From assembly GCA_040219235.1 (NCBI GenBank), contig JAVJSV010000016.1:434001-498000 (forward strand): 64,000 bases of DNA. The letters are read 5' to 3'. Below are positions 1 through 9,779 of this stretch, in pieces. The notes beneath the pieces were generated by a model, which searched no databases, had not been told where the DNA came from, and saw only the letters and a list, made by a program, of their open reading frames with translations. How positions within the stretch are numbered: position 1 is the first letter of the stretch; every line of letters starts with the position of its first letter. The position numbers and the translations under genes are program-made. Origin of the DNA: Rhodospirillaceae bacterium (GTDB lineage: Bacteria > Pseudomonadota > Alphaproteobacteria > Rhodospirillales > Rhodospirillaceae).

Positions 1-243
1 AGGTGGCCTTAAACGCTGAACGCGGCCACCTTCCTGATCAATCAAAACCAGGGCATTTCTGCCCACACTCTCCCTGAACTCAGTCACCAGACGTCGAACC
101 TGCTCAGGCGACTCAACGTTTCTGGCAAACAGAATAAAGCCAAGCGGATTAGCCGTTTTAAAAAAAACACGCTCTGCGTCCGTCAGCGTGAGCCCTGAAC
201 ATCCATAGACTGCAGCGGATATAGGGCCGACTGGACTACTCAT
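1..243 (-). CDS. nagZ: Beta-N-acetylhexosaminidase NagZ, N-terminal part
   Basis: The first 81 codons of a glycoside hydrolase family 3 enzyme; the rest lies beyond the left edge. The visible protein starts [14 protein letters not shown] and carries the family block IDQEGGRVQRLRPP, which in NagZ follows the first barrel strands and is close to the substrate site. NagZ is a cytosolic enzyme that removes N-acetylglucosamine from anhydro-muropeptides in peptidoglycan recycling. The ATG (241-243) lies inside the end of the upstream SPOR gene, an 8-base overlap that implies translational coupling. The order dgt, argS, SPOR protein, nagZ is common in alphaproteobacteria and supports the call. Confidence 0.9.
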   Translation of the reverse strand, partial: MSSPVGPISAAVYGCSGLTLTDAERVFFKTANPLGFILFARNVESPEQVRRLVTEFRESVGRNALVLIDQEGGRVQRLRPP

Positions 244-1171
244 TGCGAACGACAAGGCAGCCGATGTTTTCCGCCGCCAAAGCCGCACATAGTTCATCCG
301 CTGCTGGGCGTCCGTTTACGGGGCCTGCGCGTAATCTGAAGAAAATGCCCCGCTCGCCAAGATCGGCGCGCACGATTACAGGCCGGTATGCCGCGAGCAA
401 ACTGGCATAGCGGCTGCTGATGCGCTGCCATTCCGCTTGGGCCGCTTCTTCTGACCTCAAGGCTGCAATCTGAATAAGATGATCTCCCGACAGCGGATCA
501 CGTGTTGCGGATGATGAAGCGGCTGTTGTTGGTTCTGCTTGTGGTTCTACTTGTGGTTCTACTGGTGATGCTGGCGTGGCTGTTGCAACAGGCGCAGCAG
601 GTGTCTCAGCCGCAGGAGCGGGCGGAGGGGGTTGCAGTGAGTCAGACTCCGCCGGAACAGTCGCAGGCTCTGCAATAGGCGCGGCTGCAGACGGCGTTGG
701 CACCGCAATCGGAGCCGTTACACTTTCTGGTGCCGTGTCAGGTGCAGATTCTGGCACAGGCTCTGGGGCAGGCGCTTTGGGCGCTTCAGGGGGTGGTAAA
801 ATGTTTTCAGCCCCTGCCGGTGGTGTCGCACCGCCGACACGCTCGTAGACCAACTTGTCTTGGTTCTCGACCTGCATTCCGCCTGGGTCTTCTGGGCGGG
901 CTTTGTAGGGCTCAGGATTGGCGACAATCAGAGGTGTTCGTGCCGTGTCCTGATTTGCCCCAGGACCAAATACGGTCCACGCCGCCGCGCCGGCAATGAT
1001 CGCGCCAACGACGACACCGACAACCAAACCAATGGTGCGGCCTTTACCACCGGCCTGGTCCCGACCGTAATAGTCATCGTCGAACACCGGGTCCGTAAAT
1101 GACCCGCGCTCGTCTTTACCGTCCGATTGACGCAACGGGTGTCTTAATAACTGCCCCTGGTGAGACATCAT
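236..1171 (-). CDS. SPOR-domain inner-membrane protein
   Basis: 311 residues. The N-terminus is cytoplasmic and charged, followed by one membrane segment at about residues 46-68 rich in Gly, Val and Ala, then a long Pro/Ala/Glu-rich periplasmic linker (about 85-225) and a C-terminal SPOR domain (about 230-308, with IQIAAL and RLRAGP motifs). SPOR domains bind denuded septal peptidoglycan, so a cell-division or cell-wall role is likely. The start ATG overlaps the argS stop (TGATG) and the end overlaps nagZ by 8 bases, so the gene sits in a tight operon. The linker is low complexity and its length probably varies between species. The specific function is not established. Confidence 0.85.
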   Translation of the reverse strand: MMSHQGQLLRHPLRQSDGKDERGSFTDPVFDDDYYGRDQAGGKGRTIGLVVGVVVGAIIAGAAAWTVFGPGANQDTARTPLIVANPEPYKARPEDPGGMQVENQDKLVYERVGGATPPAGAENILPPPEAPKAPAPEPVPESAPDTAPESVTAPIAVPTPSAAAPIAEPATVPAESDSLQPPPPAPAAETPAAPVATATPASPVEPQVEPQAEPTTAASSSATRDPLSGDHLIQIAALRSEEAAQAEWQRISSRYASLLAAYRPVIVRADLGERGIFFRLRAGPVNGRPAADELCAALAAENIGCLVVRNE

Positions 1172-2943
1172 CTCATCTCCTCTACGGGCTCAACGCCAAA
1201 CACATCCAAACCTGACGCTATCACCACAGCAACAGCGCGGACAAGCGCCAGCCGTGCGACTGACTTATCAGGTTGATCCGGTAATAAAAATCTCAGTTCT
1301 GCATTTTCGTTGCCACGGTTCCATAAGGCATGGAGTTGCGACGCTAAGTCATACAAATAGAACGCTATACGATGTGGCTCGTGAGCGATCGCTGCCGCCT
1401 CGATGATGCGCGGCCAGGACGCCACCATGCGCATCACGGCCAATTCATCGTCGTCACTGCAAAGGGACAAGTCAGCCCCCGCCAAGGCACCGTCTGAAAT
1501 ATCGACGCCCGGCAAAGCCTCGGCGGCATGACGGAACACCGAGTGAATCCGTGCATGGGCGTATTGGACGTAAAAGACCGGGTTGTCTTTAGATTTCTCA
1601 GTCACTTTGGCAAAGTCGAAGTCGAGCGGCGCGTCATTCTTGCGGGTCAGCATAATGAAGCGCACAACATCTTTACCAACGGCGTCGATAAGATCGCGCA
1701 GTGTGACAAACGTGCCGGCCCGCTTGGACATACGGACCGGCTCGCCGTTGTCGAACAACTTGACCAGCTGGCAAAGCTTAACGTCCAGCGCTGCTTTGCC
1801 CTGAGAGAGAGCTTTGACGCCAGCTTGCATACGCTTTACATAGCCGCCGTGATCTGCGCCCCAGACATCAATCATATCTGTAAAACCACGGTCAAACTTG
1901 TCGCGATGATAGGCGACATCTGAAGCAAAATAGGTCCATGAGCCATCAGACTTCTTGAAGGGCCGGTCAATATCGTCGCCAAATTCTGTTGACTTAAACA
2001 GGAGTTGCGGCCTTGGTTCCCAGTCTTCCGGGACCTTCCCCTTTGGCGGCTCCAGAACGCCGGTGTAAACCAAGCCTTCTTTTTCCAAGTCCGCTATCGC
2101 GGCCTCAACCTGCCCGGCTTCAACAAGCCCTCTCTCAGAGGTGAAGACGCTCTGTTCAATGCCAAGGGCAACTAAGTCATCGCGGATCATGTCCATCATA
2201 GCTTTAATGGCAAAAGCCCGGACCGGCATCAGCCAGGTCTCTTCCGATGCATCGGCCCATTTGTCACCATCGCGCGCGGCCAATGCAGAGGCGGCATCTT
2301 TCAAATACTCACCGGCGTATTCCACCTCACCGGCCTCAAACGCGGCATCAAAATCCGCCTCGGTTTTATGCCCCAGCGCCACGAGATATCTAAGGTGAAC
2401 AGCGCGTGCGAGGGAGTCCACCTGCGCCCCGGCATCATTGACGTAGTATTCTTTGGTGACGGCATAGCCGGCTTTTTGCAACAGCGCCGCCAGCGCGTCG
2501 CCAAAGACAGCGCCCCGGGCGTGGCCCACATGCAGCGGCCCGGTGGGATTGGCAGAGACATACTCGACATTCACCGGCTGCCCCTGCCCCAACGCACTGC
2601 TGCCAAAAGCAATCCCGGTTTTCAGAACGTCACGGACCACGGACTGCCACAGGCTTGGCTCAAGTTTGAGGTTGATAAATCCAGGCCCCGCAATGTCAGC
2701 CGATGTGATGCCGTCCAAGCCTGAGAGTCGGACGACGATCTTTTCAGCCACATCACGCGGTTTCATGTGCGCCGGTTTGGCCAGCACCATGGCTGCGTTG
2801 GTAGAGACATCGCCATGGCTGGGGTCACGCGGAGGCTCAGCCGTGATGGCATCCAGCGTTAAGCCGGCAGGCAAACCACCGGCAGAAATCTCCGCCTCGA
2901 TGACCGCCAGAATTTTCGTCCTAATCTCTGCAAAAACATTCAT
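1168..2943 (-). CDS. argS: Arginyl-tRNA synthetase
   Basis: 591 residues from ATG at 2943 ([10 protein letters not shown]). Class I synthetase that charges tRNA-Arg in the cytosol. Visible features are the N-terminal Arg-tRNA synthetase domain (about 1-95), the HIGH-type signature HVGHARG at 138-144, the KMSKS-type loop RMSKRAG at 404-410, and a C-terminal helical anticodon-binding DALR domain ending VEPVEEMR. A longer reading frame extends 43 codons upstream, but that extension is the antisense of dgt and has no family similarity. The chosen ATG overlaps the dgt stop by four bases (ATGA), which fits the operon. Confidence 0.97.
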   Translation of the reverse strand: MNVFAEIRTKILAVIEAEISAGGLPAGLTLDAITAEPPRDPSHGDVSTNAAMVLAKPAHMKPRDVAEKIVVRLSGLDGITSADIAGPGFINLKLEPSLWQSVVRDVLKTGIAFGSSALGQGQPVNVEYVSANPTGPLHVGHARGAVFGDALAALLQKAGYAVTKEYYVNDAGAQVDSLARAVHLRYLVALGHKTEADFDAAFEAGEVEYAGEYLKDAASALAARDGDKWADASEETWLMPVRAFAIKAMMDMIRDDLVALGIEQSVFTSERGLVEAGQVEAAIADLEKEGLVYTGVLEPPKGKVPEDWEPRPQLLFKSTEFGDDIDRPFKKSDGSWTYFASDVAYHRDKFDRGFTDMIDVWGADHGGYVKRMQAGVKALSQGKAALDVKLCQLVKLFDNGEPVRMSKRAGTFVTLRDLIDAVGKDVVRFIMLTRKNDAPLDFDFAKVTEKSKDNPVFYVQYAHARIHSVFRHAAEALPGVDISDGALAGADLSLCSDDDELAVMRMVASWPRIIEAAAIAHEPHRIAFYLYDLASQLHALWNRGNENAELRFLLPDQPDKSVARLALVRAVAVVIASGLDVFGVEPVEEMR

Positions 2944-4133
2944 ATCAACAAACCGGGGCCAAATAGTCGTGTGTGTTCTGCCAAGGCAAACCGGTCGGTC
3001 ATGCCTGCAATGTAATCCGCCACCCGCCGCGCTGTTTTTACTCCACGAGGACCGTCCATCTGCCCCTGCCAATCCAATGGCAGCTTATCTGGCTCCTGAT
3101 GGAGGAGCTCAAAAAGGTCGTGAACAACGCGTACAGCTTGGTCCGCCATCCGGGTGACGCGGTGGTGCCGGTACATATTGGGAAAAAGAAATCCCTTCAA
3201 GGCTTTATCGTTGTGCGTCATATCTACGGAGAACCCCACCAACGCGGCCTTAAGACTATGAACGTCTTCTGGCCGCTCAGGTTTTAGGTCTGCCATGCGA
3301 CGCTGGGACTCAAAAATAACGTCATTCACCATCGCACCGATCAGCCGGCGGACGATTTCATGGACACGCCTTGCGTCGTCCAGGTCGGGATATTCGTGCG
3401 CCACATCTTCAACAATAGGGCCAATCAGAGGGACCGATGTGAGGTCAGAGAGGGAAAACAGCCCGGCTTGAAGGCCGTCGTCGATGTCATGGGCATTATA
3501 AGCAATATCATCAGCAACAGCTGCGACCTGCGCCTCAGCGGAGGCAAACCGGTCCAACTCCAGGTCGTGCCCGGCGACATATTCCAGGATGGCCAGGGGC
3601 ACAGCCTCAGTCACACCTCCGCCCGACAGCGGTCCATTGTGCTTGACCAGACCTTCCAAAGTTTCCCAGGTCAGGTTGAGCCCATCAAAACCCGGATAGC
3701 GTTGTTCAAGCTTGGTCAAAATACGTAGCCCCTGGGCATTGTGATCAAAACCATTGAAGGGCGCCATACACTCTTGTAGCGCGCCCTCTCCAGCATGGCC
3801 AAAGCAGGTGTGGCCCAGGTCATGCGCCAGAGCCAGCGTTTCGGCAAGATCCTCGTTCAGGCCCGTAAAACGGCTGATGGACCGGGCAATTTGAGCAACT
3901 TCCAGGCTATGAGATAGCCGTGTCCGGTAGTTGTCGCCTTCATGATAAACAAACACTTGAGTCTTGTATTTCAGGCGGCGAAAGGCGCTGGAATGAATGA
4001 TTCTGTCCCGATCACGTTGGAATGCGGTGCGCGTTGCCGCTTCCGGTTCCGGATGCAAGCGCCCCCGGGAGTGCGCCGGGTCCGCCGCAACGGGCCCCAT
4101 ACAGTCTCGATATGTGGACAAGTTCGTGATCAT
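2940..4133 (-). CDS. dgt: Deoxyguanosinetriphosphate triphosphohydrolase-like protein
   Basis: 397 residues from ATG at 4133; a TTG 12 codons upstream (4169) is possible but less likely. HD-domain dNTPase that splits dNTPs to nucleoside and triphosphate. The family pattern is clear: [22 protein letters not shown], split here as [10 protein letters not shown] then [11 protein letters not shown], then [11 protein letters not shown] with metal-binding His75, ALAHDLGH with the HD pair at 104-105, and FGHAGEGAL. The gene is first in the operon with argS, the SPOR gene and nagZ, overlapping argS by four bases. The substrate preference of this short (no insertion) alphaproteobacterial subgroup cannot be read from sequence. 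Confidence 0.93.
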   Translation of the reverse strand: MITNLSTYRDCMGPVAADPAHSRGRLHPEPEAATRTAFQRDRDRIIHSSAFRRLKYKTQVFVYHEGDNYRTRLSHSLEVAQIARSISRFTGLNEDLAETLALAHDLGHTCFGHAGEGALQECMAPFNGFDHNAQGLRILTKLEQRYPGFDGLNLTWETLEGLVKHNGPLSGGGVTEAVPLAILEYVAGHDLELDRFASAEAQVAAVADDIAYNAHDIDDGLQAGLFSLSDLTSVPLIGPIVEDVAHEYPDLDDARRVHEIVRRLIGAMVNDVIFESQRRMADLKPERPEDVHSLKAALVGFSVDMTHNDKALKGFLFPNMYRHHRVTRMADQAVRVVHDLFELLHQEPDKLPLDWQGQMDGPRGVKTARRVADYIAGMTDRFALAEHTRLFGPGLLI

Positions 4134-4300
4134 GCCGGGCAACCTACCGGAGGCCACAGTTGCAAGCAATCTGAGGCTTAGAGCATTTTCAAAGATTCAT
4201 TTAAAAGATAGCCGTGAAAATGCTGTAGCTTGAAGGTTGGATGTAAGAGCCCTAGATTAGACACAGTATTGAATTTATAAGGTCATATGGACCCACAGCT

Positions 4301-4648
4301 ATGAATAACATCAGCCCAGAAGCAGGCGTCATTTTGACAGAGCGTGCCGCCGCGAAAGTTGAGAGCCTCATTGCCGAAGAAGGCAATGACAGCCTGATGC
4401 TGCGTCTTAACGTGTCTGGTGGCGGGTGTTCTGGCTTTTCCTACGGCTTCAGTCTCGATGCCGACACCACAGCCGACGATAAAGTCTACGAATTCCATGG
4501 TGTGAAGCTGGTGGTGGATGAAATGTCGCTTGATCTGCTCGGCGGATCTCAAATCGACTATGTGGAAGATATGATGGCGTCGTCCTTCCGGATCAGTAAT
4601 CCAAACGCCACGTCTACTTGCGGCTGCGGCACGTCGTTCTCCCTCTAA
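4301..4648 (+). CDS. erpA: Iron-sulfur cluster insertion protein ErpA
   Basis: 115 residues, A-type Fe-S carrier. It contains the three conserved cysteines of the family: Cys43 in SGGGCSGF, and Cys107 and Cys109 in the C-terminal CGCG. It delivers Fe-S clusters to apoproteins in the cytosol. IscA and SufA share the fold; ErpA is chosen because of the position opposite dgt, an arrangement seen widely in alphaproteobacteria, so the name is partly contextual. It is transcribed divergently from dgt across about 165 bases that must hold both promoters. Its 3' end overlaps the convergent gene at 4645 by four bases. Confidence 0.88.
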   Translation: MNNISPEAGVILTERAAAKVESLIAEEGNDSLMLRLNVSGGGCSGFSYGFSLDADTTADDKVYEFHGVKLVVDEMSLDLLGGSQIDYVEDMMASSFRISNPNATSTCGCGTSFSL

Positions 4649-5343
4649 CGCACGCGATAGCGATCCCACTCTAAACACAGCTCCTGCAACGCACCGTAGT
4701 TGTGGTCCGTGTCTATGGCGCCATTTCTGCGCCGCTGTTCCTGCTTTAACGCATCCATCATGGGTTGAACCCGCTGCTGCAGGTCCGCAACAGCTCGCCT
4801 TGCCCCCATATTAACTGATGGTGCAAACAGGGGCGCAATACGTCGCAATTCATTCTCCAGGGATTGACGCAGGCGCGGCCCATAATCCTTGACGATCTCG
4901 AGGTTGATGGCCACATGCTCATTCTCATGATCCAGGATGGTGCGAAACTCGCAACTGCCACGCGGGTATTCCCGCCCCACATAGACAGACAGACGATCCA
5001 GGCCAAACTTGGCATTCACCTCATCCAGATAGACACAGTAGCCACCGCCTGGGCGCGGCAACGAGCGTGTGGACGCAGACAACCCCAATGAAATTTCGGC
5101 GTAGGTCAAGCCGATGGCATTTTCATGGGCACGGCTGATGCGCTGCCCGCGCACCGTGTAGAGCTGACGTACATCTTGAATTGAGAGGTCTGTATTGTAG
5201 GTGGGCTCGATCAACTGAGTATCGAAACGCAATCGCACAGCGTTTGAATAAGGCTCACAGAGATCACCTTGGGCGCGCACGACTTGGGCGACAGCAGAAC
5301 CAGCATGAAAGGCAAGCAAACAAACAAGAATGCGAAACAACAT
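4645..5343 (-). CDS. Secreted protein of unknown function with HExxH motif
   Basis: 232 residues with a clear signal peptide (MLFRILVCLLAFHAGSAVAQ, cleavage near residue 20). I do not recognise a named family. The mature part holds a D-HENEH sequence at 138-143, which fits the HExxH zinc-peptidase pattern, within a predicted helix, and four cysteines (29, 103, 131 and near the C-terminus) that could form disulfides in the periplasm. The second half looks helical and basic (QRRVQ-type stretches). A periplasmic metal-dependent hydrolase is a possibility, not a conclusion. It is convergent with erpA and overlaps it by four bases. Confidence 0.7.
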   Translation of the reverse strand: MLFRILVCLLAFHAGSAVAQVVRAQGDLCEPYSNAVRLRFDTQLIEPTYNTDLSIQDVRQLYTVRGQRISRAHENAIGLTYAEISLGLSASTRSLPRPGGGYCVYLDEVNAKFGLDRLSVYVGREYPRGSCEFRTILDHENEHVAINLEIVKDYGPRLRQSLENELRRIAPLFAPSVNMGARRAVADLQQRVQPMMDALKQEQRRRNGAIDTDHNYGALQELCLEWDRYRVR

Positions 5344-5419
5344 GCCTCAGATCGTAAACGCTGATCTCTGTTAAGCCTAGTACACAAAAAAGTCCTGAAA
5401 CCATAAGGCTCCAGGACAT

Positions 5420-5455
5420 AAAAAGCGGGCCCGAAACCTTGCGGCTTCGGGCCCA
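5420..5455 (-). terminator. Intrinsic terminator of the first TonB-dependent receptor gene
   Basis: A perfect 9-base inverted repeat, gggcccgaa at 5427-5435 and ttcgggccc at 5446-5454, with a 10-base loop. Read on the minus strand the stem is followed by GCTTTTT, the usual form of a Rho-independent terminator, 28 bases beyond the receptor stop codon. Confidence 0.85.
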
Positions 5456-5481
5456 GGGATCCCCTCCCCTGTGACAGGATC

Positions 5482-8052
5482 CTAGAACTCTAAGTTGGTA
5501 CGAATACCAAATGTCCGCTTCTGTTGCGGCACCAAGCCAATACCCTGAAGACTAAAGGACAGGTCGCCTTGTGACGAGAAATCGACGCCCCTTGAGCCGT
5601 TAACCCAGGAATCATCGTCGAACAGATTGCGCACGAACACTTCAACTCTCAAGCCCTCGCGCTGGACACCCAAAAAGGCATCAATCAGAAAGTAATCTTC
5701 GATGCTTGCTAGGTTCTCGAAATCAACCCATTGCTCGCCCATGTAAGAGACGTTGCCGCGGACGTACCAATTCCATTCATTGATGAGGATGTCTTCATAC
5801 GTCGTCGTCAAGTTACCCATCCATTCAGGGTAGCGCGCCTGCTCAAGACCCTTGTAGTTGTTGGATGGATAGAACGGAGCTGACGTCGAACGGAACTCGC
5901 TCCACTCGTTTTGGTTCCAACTGGCATTGAACTGCATTGAGAGGTTCTCAGTCGCTTGCCACCCGCTCTCAAGTTCCAGGCCCCACAGCTTCTGCTTACC
6001 AGAAACGCTAACCCCTAAAGTGTTCGGGAACTGATTTGGCAGTCTGTCACGCAGGTTCGGGTCATCGGCATCACGCACATAGCGAACCTGAACACCTGAC
6101 GGTAGATTTTTCCAAGTGTAGTAGTAGCCTGTTAGATTAAAGTTCAAAGTATTATCGAAAGCAGACTGCTTCCAGCCGATCTCCAACGCATCAAGTTTCT
6201 GAGACGGCGTAGACCCCTGCGATTCACCACTTGGGAACTGACGCGCCAACTGGTCACACTCAGAAATAGAGATAAATGTGCCTGGGTTTAGAGGATCTTC
6301 ATAAGGTTGGAGGAATGTCTCGTCGGAACAAATCGCCACCAGACCGTTGGTAACTCCTGGCAAACTGCCGCGTGAGACTTGCGCGTAAACTGTGGTCTCG
6401 TCGGTAGGACGATAGGTCAGGATAAAACGCGGTGTCCACTGCTTATATGTTGCTGCAAAACCTTGGACAAATGATCCGGCACGAATTTCGGACGTACGTT
6501 CGTCCTCAAGATAGCGCACTTCAGCATCGAAAGTGAGTTCTTCAGTGATGTCGTAAGACACTGAACCGTACACACCCCAGACCTCTGCAAGATTACCGCC
6601 CGTGGCTGGCAAACCAAACAATCCGGGACCAACAGCGCAAGTGCCAAAGCAAGAATTAATTGCTAACCCGCCGGCACCCGACGTTACAAACTTCTGATTA
6701 TAGTAGGTCGCTCCGCCCAACCAGCGAAGCCGTTCTTCGCCGGGCGAGGAAATACGTGCCTCGACTGAGTAATCTCGGCTGACTTGCGGATCGTTCGTGT
6801 ACCAACTCTCAATCGGGGTCCGGTCAAAGTCGAGAATATAGTTAAGATCGGAGTCATTGTAGCCCCCGGTCATATTGAAGTTGTATCCGTCGGCAAACTC
6901 CCAATCGAGATTCAGAGATGTCCGGAAGGTTTTCCGCACCAGCCCCATATGATCGATAGATGGCGCACCTTCTACAAATGGAGGGCCATTTACAAACGTA
7001 TCGATTAGATAGTCAGGACGAGCTGCAGGGGGCAAAAAACCGCCGTTAACACCGTCGAAAGCTGGACGAACAAGCGCGAAGAGTCCAGGTCTGAGACTCG
7101 TATTCAAGTCCACCGGCGGCGCACCCGTTTCTCCTACACCAGGGACCACACCGCAATAGTAAGCACCAAGAGTGAGTGTCGCAGGATTACCATCATCGTC
7201 AAGACGGTCACGGGTTTGCCCCAAACACGTCGGCGACAAGGTTTGCGCACGGAAAAACGCACTTACCGGATGACCATCGTCATCCTCTTGGTAAAAGACG
7301 CGCGCTTTAATTTTAATATCCTCATTAGGCTCCGCATAGATGACGCCGCTAATAGAATTAGATTCTTCTTCACCCAAGCCGCCTCCATCAGTTGCGGTAT
7401 ACTGGGCCCCACGTGCATACATACGCGCGGCAAGCTGAACCGCCATCTTGCCTTCCACGAGAGGTGCGCTTGCGATCGTGCTGAAATCGAATATTCCTCG
7501 CGTGGCTGCAGTCGCATCGATGACCATCTCATATTCTTCGAGGCTGGGTGTGCGCGTGATGTAGTTGATAGCACCCGCAAACGTGTTGCGGCCGAAGAAC
7601 GCAGACTGTGGGCCTTTAATGATTTCAACGCGTTCAAGCTCGTTCAGGGGGAGCACGTTTGCACCACCCAGAGAATAAACACCGTCAACAAACAGTGAGA
7701 CCGGTTGAATATGCGGAAGTGACCCGCCCGTCGCAACGCCGCGAATTCGAATCTGTGAATTAATGCGGCCACCGGTCCCGCTGGAAGCACGGGGGTCGAA
7801 TGTAACACCACTAGTCTGCATCACGATGTCGCCAAGATCCCGGAACCCTTGCTCGCGGATATCTGCAGCGCTGAAGGCTGCGATTGATAACGGAATGTCC
7901 TGCAAGCGCTCTTCACGTTGCCGCGCTGTTACGACAATTTCTTCAACAGCGAGCTGCTGGGCTGACGCCGGTGAAACGACAGATTGCCCGCCGAGCATGG
8001 TGGTTGCGGCGACCGTGCCGAGCAGTAAGGTTCTGGCAGATATAAAACGCAT
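5482..8052 (-). CDS. TonB-dependent outer-membrane receptor (1)
   Basis: 856 residues from ATG at 8052, preceded by a strong GGGGGAG ribosome-binding site; a TTG six codons upstream would bury that site in the coding sequence. Signal peptide 1 to about 31 (ending SPASAQ), then AVEEIVVTARQREE, a typical start of the mature protein and TonB-box region. The plug domain follows (LFVDGVYSL, ERVEIIKGPQSAFFGRNTFAGAINYITRTP) and a 22-strand-type barrel ends in an aromatic-poor C-terminus RTNLEF. It takes up a substrate across the outer membrane using TonB-ExbBD energy. The ligand is unknown; the neighbours (xthA, erpA) give no clue. The barrel resembles the two receptors at 22.7 and 25.3 kb. Confidence 0.93.
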   Translation of the reverse strand: MRFISARTLLLGTVAATTMLGGQSVVSPASAQQLAVEEIVVTARQREERLQDIPLSIAAFSAADIREQGFRDLGDIVMQTSGVTFDPRASSGTGGRINSQIRIRGVATGGSLPHIQPVSLFVDGVYSLGGANVLPLNELERVEIIKGPQSAFFGRNTFAGAINYITRTPSLEEYEMVIDATAATRGIFDFSTIASAPLVEGKMAVQLAARMYARGAQYTATDGGGLGEEESNSISGVIYAEPNEDIKIKARVFYQEDDDGHPVSAFFRAQTLSPTCLGQTRDRLDDDGNPATLTLGAYYCGVVPGVGETGAPPVDLNTSLRPGLFALVRPAFDGVNGGFLPPAARPDYLIDTFVNGPPFVEGAPSIDHMGLVRKTFRTSLNLDWEFADGYNFNMTGGYNDSDLNYILDFDRTPIESWYTNDPQVSRDYSVEARISSPGEERLRWLGGATYYNQKFVTSGAGGLAINSCFGTCAVGPGLFGLPATGGNLAEVWGVYGSVSYDITEELTFDAEVRYLEDERTSEIRAGSFVQGFAATYKQWTPRFILTYRPTDETTVYAQVSRGSLPGVTNGLVAICSDETFLQPYEDPLNPGTFISISECDQLARQFPSGESQGSTPSQKLDALEIGWKQSAFDNTLNFNLTGYYYTWKNLPSGVQVRYVRDADDPNLRDRLPNQFPNTLGVSVSGKQKLWGLELESGWQATENLSMQFNASWNQNEWSEFRSTSAPFYPSNNYKGLEQARYPEWMGNLTTTYEDILINEWNWYVRGNVSYMGEQWVDFENLASIEDYFLIDAFLGVQREGLRVEVFVRNLFDDDSWVNGSRGVDFSSQGDLSFSLQGIGLVPQQKRTFGIRTNLEF

Positions 8053-8288
8053 TGATGTGTTCTCCCCCAAGAATGATAGCAGTAGTCTTCATGCAAACGT
8101 GAGGGAAGGAAAGCTTCATGAAACCGCAATCACAGAAATAACCCTAGTTTCTTTTTGTTTGTTGCAGATTTACAACGTGGCTCCGCTTCCACCGGGTGCA
8201 CACTTAGGCTAAGACAAATGCGGTATGACCTTTCCCAGACTTCCCCTCGCTTCACAGCACACTTCGCAGCAGATAGGCATCGCCTAAC

Positions 8289-9068
8289 ATGATCAAAATT
8301 GCGACCTGGAACGTCAATTCCGTGAAAGCCCGTCTGCCAAACGTCTTGGCCTGGCTGAAGGACTTCGCCCCTGACGTGGTGCTGCTGCAGGAAATCAAAA
8401 CTGTCGATGAAGCCTTCCCCCGCATGGAAATTGAAGACCTGGGCTACAACGTCGAAACCCACGGGCAGAAGACCTACAACGGCGTTGCGATCCTCTCAAA
8501 ATCCCCCATCGAAGATGTATCCTGCGGCCTGCCGGGTGATGAGGAGGATGTTCAGGCGCGCTATATGGAAGGCACAGTGTATGGCTGGCTGCGCGTGGCC
8601 AGCATCTACCTGCCCAACGGAAATCCTATCAATACCGAGAAATTCCCGTACAAGCTGGGCTGGATGGATCGCCTGGTCACGCACGTCCAAAGCCGCTTGG
8701 AGACAGAAGAGGCGTATGTGTTTGGCGGCGATTACAACGTCATCCCTAAAGACGACGATGTTTATGATGCCGCCGCCTTCGCCAAGGATGCCCTGACCCA
8801 GCCAGAAAGCCGGGCGCGGTTTCAAGCCCTTAAACACCTTGGACTGACGGACGCCTTCAGGAGCTTCAATCATGCGCCGCATCAATATTCCTACTGGGAT
8901 TACCAGCGTGGGGCCTGGCAAAAGAACAACGGCCTGCTGATTGATCACCTGCTGTTATCGCCCCAGGCCGCGGATCACCTGAAGGATGCCGGCATAGATA
9001 AAGACCCCCGGGGCAAGGAAAAAGCCTCGGATCATACGCCGGTCTGGTGTGTGCTCGACGAGAGCTAA
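8289..9068 (+). CDS. xthA: Exodeoxyribonuclease III
   Basis: 259 residues. AP endonuclease and 3'-5' exonuclease of base-excision repair. Family motifs are in order: IKIATWNVNSVKARL at the N-terminus, LLQEIK with the metal-binding Glu, GGDYNVIP with the catalytic Asp-Asn pair, and SDHTPVW with the catalytic His near the C-terminus. Length is normal for the family. It is divergent from the receptor gene at 8052 and stands alone. A G/C-rich inverted repeat just after the stop (aagggg / cccctt, 9078-9090) has no U-run. Confidence 0.95.
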   Translation: MIKIATWNVNSVKARLPNVLAWLKDFAPDVVLLQEIKTVDEAFPRMEIEDLGYNVETHGQKTYNGVAILSKSPIEDVSCGLPGDEEDVQARYMEGTVYGWLRVASIYLPNGNPINTEKFPYKLGWMDRLVTHVQSRLETEEAYVFGGDYNVIPKDDDVYDAAAFAKDALTQPESRARFQALKHLGLTDAFRSFNHAPHQYSYWDYQRGAWQKNNGLLIDHLLLSPQAADHLKDAGIDKDPRGKEKASDHTPVWCVLDES

Positions 9069-9090
9069 AAAACTCATAAGGGGCCCCCTT

Positions 9091-9162
9091 GGGTCGAGGT
9101 TTTCCTAGAGGGCTCTCACTTTGGTTCGAGATTTTTCTAGAGGGCTCTCACTTTGGTTCGAG
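9091..9162. repeat. 32-bp tandem repeat, about 2.4 copies
   Basis: Two identical 26-base cores (9105-9130 and 9137-9162; beginning ctagagggctctcact and ending ggttcgag) spaced 32 bases apart, with the end of a third degenerate copy (gggtcgag) at 9091-9098. Each core holds the self-complementary-like ctagagggctct. They lie directly after xthA and before an AT-rich stretch. Function unknown. Confidence 0.8.
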
Positions 9163-9174
9163 CCCATGCACACC

Positions 9175-9262
9175 CACATTTTTATTAATGTGCTTTGTTA
9201 TAAATTAATAACAAGTAATTGATATATATTGTTTTATTTAATTTATAAATATTGAAATGGTG
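9175..9262. other. AT-rich stretch upstream of the XRE gene
   Basis: About 85 bases almost free of G and C, with runs such as ttataaattaataac and atttataaatattg. It separates the tandem repeats from the XRE operator palindrome. It probably holds the XRE promoter; I cannot choose one -10 box from several AT-rich candidates. Confidence 0.4.
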
Positions 9263-9265
9263 GAC

Positions 9266-9284
9266 TATACGCCAATGGCGTATA
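9266..9284. promoter_or_regulatory. Probable XRE operator palindrome
   Basis: Perfect inverted repeat tatacgcc-aat-ggcgtata, 42 bases before the XRE gene start. TATACGCC-type palindromes are typical autoregulatory operators of HigA/NadS-like antitoxins, so binding by the adjacent regulator is inferred. Confidence 0.65.
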
Positions 9285-9326
9285 CTTGGGGTTAGAGGGG
9301 TTGTTTAAACGCGCCGGAGAACCGTT

Positions 9327-9689
9327 ATGCGCCGTCCTGCATCGCCTCAAAAATCCCCTAAAACGCCGGACCCACAACTTGCCTTCATCACCTCAGCCAT
9401 CCGCAAGGCCGACAAGATGCTGCATTGTTATCACCCCTTCCAGGTGAGACAGGTCCGGCAGTCTGTTGGCGGCAGCCAGCGGGAGTTCGCCACACGTTTT
9501 AGCCTCAGCCCGCGCACCCTGGCGAGCTGGGAAAGCGGACGGCGCGGCCCTGACCGGGCGGCCACGGCCCTGCTGAAAGTCATCGCCTATGCGCCGGAGG
9601 TGGTGGACGCGGCCCTGAAAGCCGACCCGGACCTGGTTGGCCGGGCTGCTGAGCAGGCTGAGCACCCTGAAAGCGATGAACGCGATTAA
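9327..9689 (+). CDS. XRE-family regulator, HigA/NadS-like, orphan
   Basis: 120 residues with a helix-turn-helix at about 40-95 (RQVRQSVGGSQREFATRF, then SPRTLASWESGRRGPD). The pattern SQREFA...TLxxWExGRRxP is that of NadS/HigA-type antitoxins that repress their own operon. No toxin gene accompanies it on either side: upstream is only AT-rich DNA and repeats, downstream is an aldo/keto reductase. It is therefore an orphan antitoxin-like regulator, or a regulator of the reductase 90 bases downstream. The operator-like palindrome at 9266-9284 supports autoregulation. Confidence 0.8.
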   Translation: MRRPASPQKSPKTPDPQLAFITSAIRKADKMLHCYHPFQVRQVRQSVGGSQREFATRFSLSPRTLASWESGRRGPDRAATALLKVIAYAPEVVDAALKADPDLVGRAAEQAEHPESDERD

Positions 9690-9779
9690 ATCGCCGTAAT
9701 CGTCGCACGCTTGAGATTGACGCCTAAGCGAACCACGTACAGAGTCTGAGAACGAGATCACAGTTCAGGACATGCCGCT

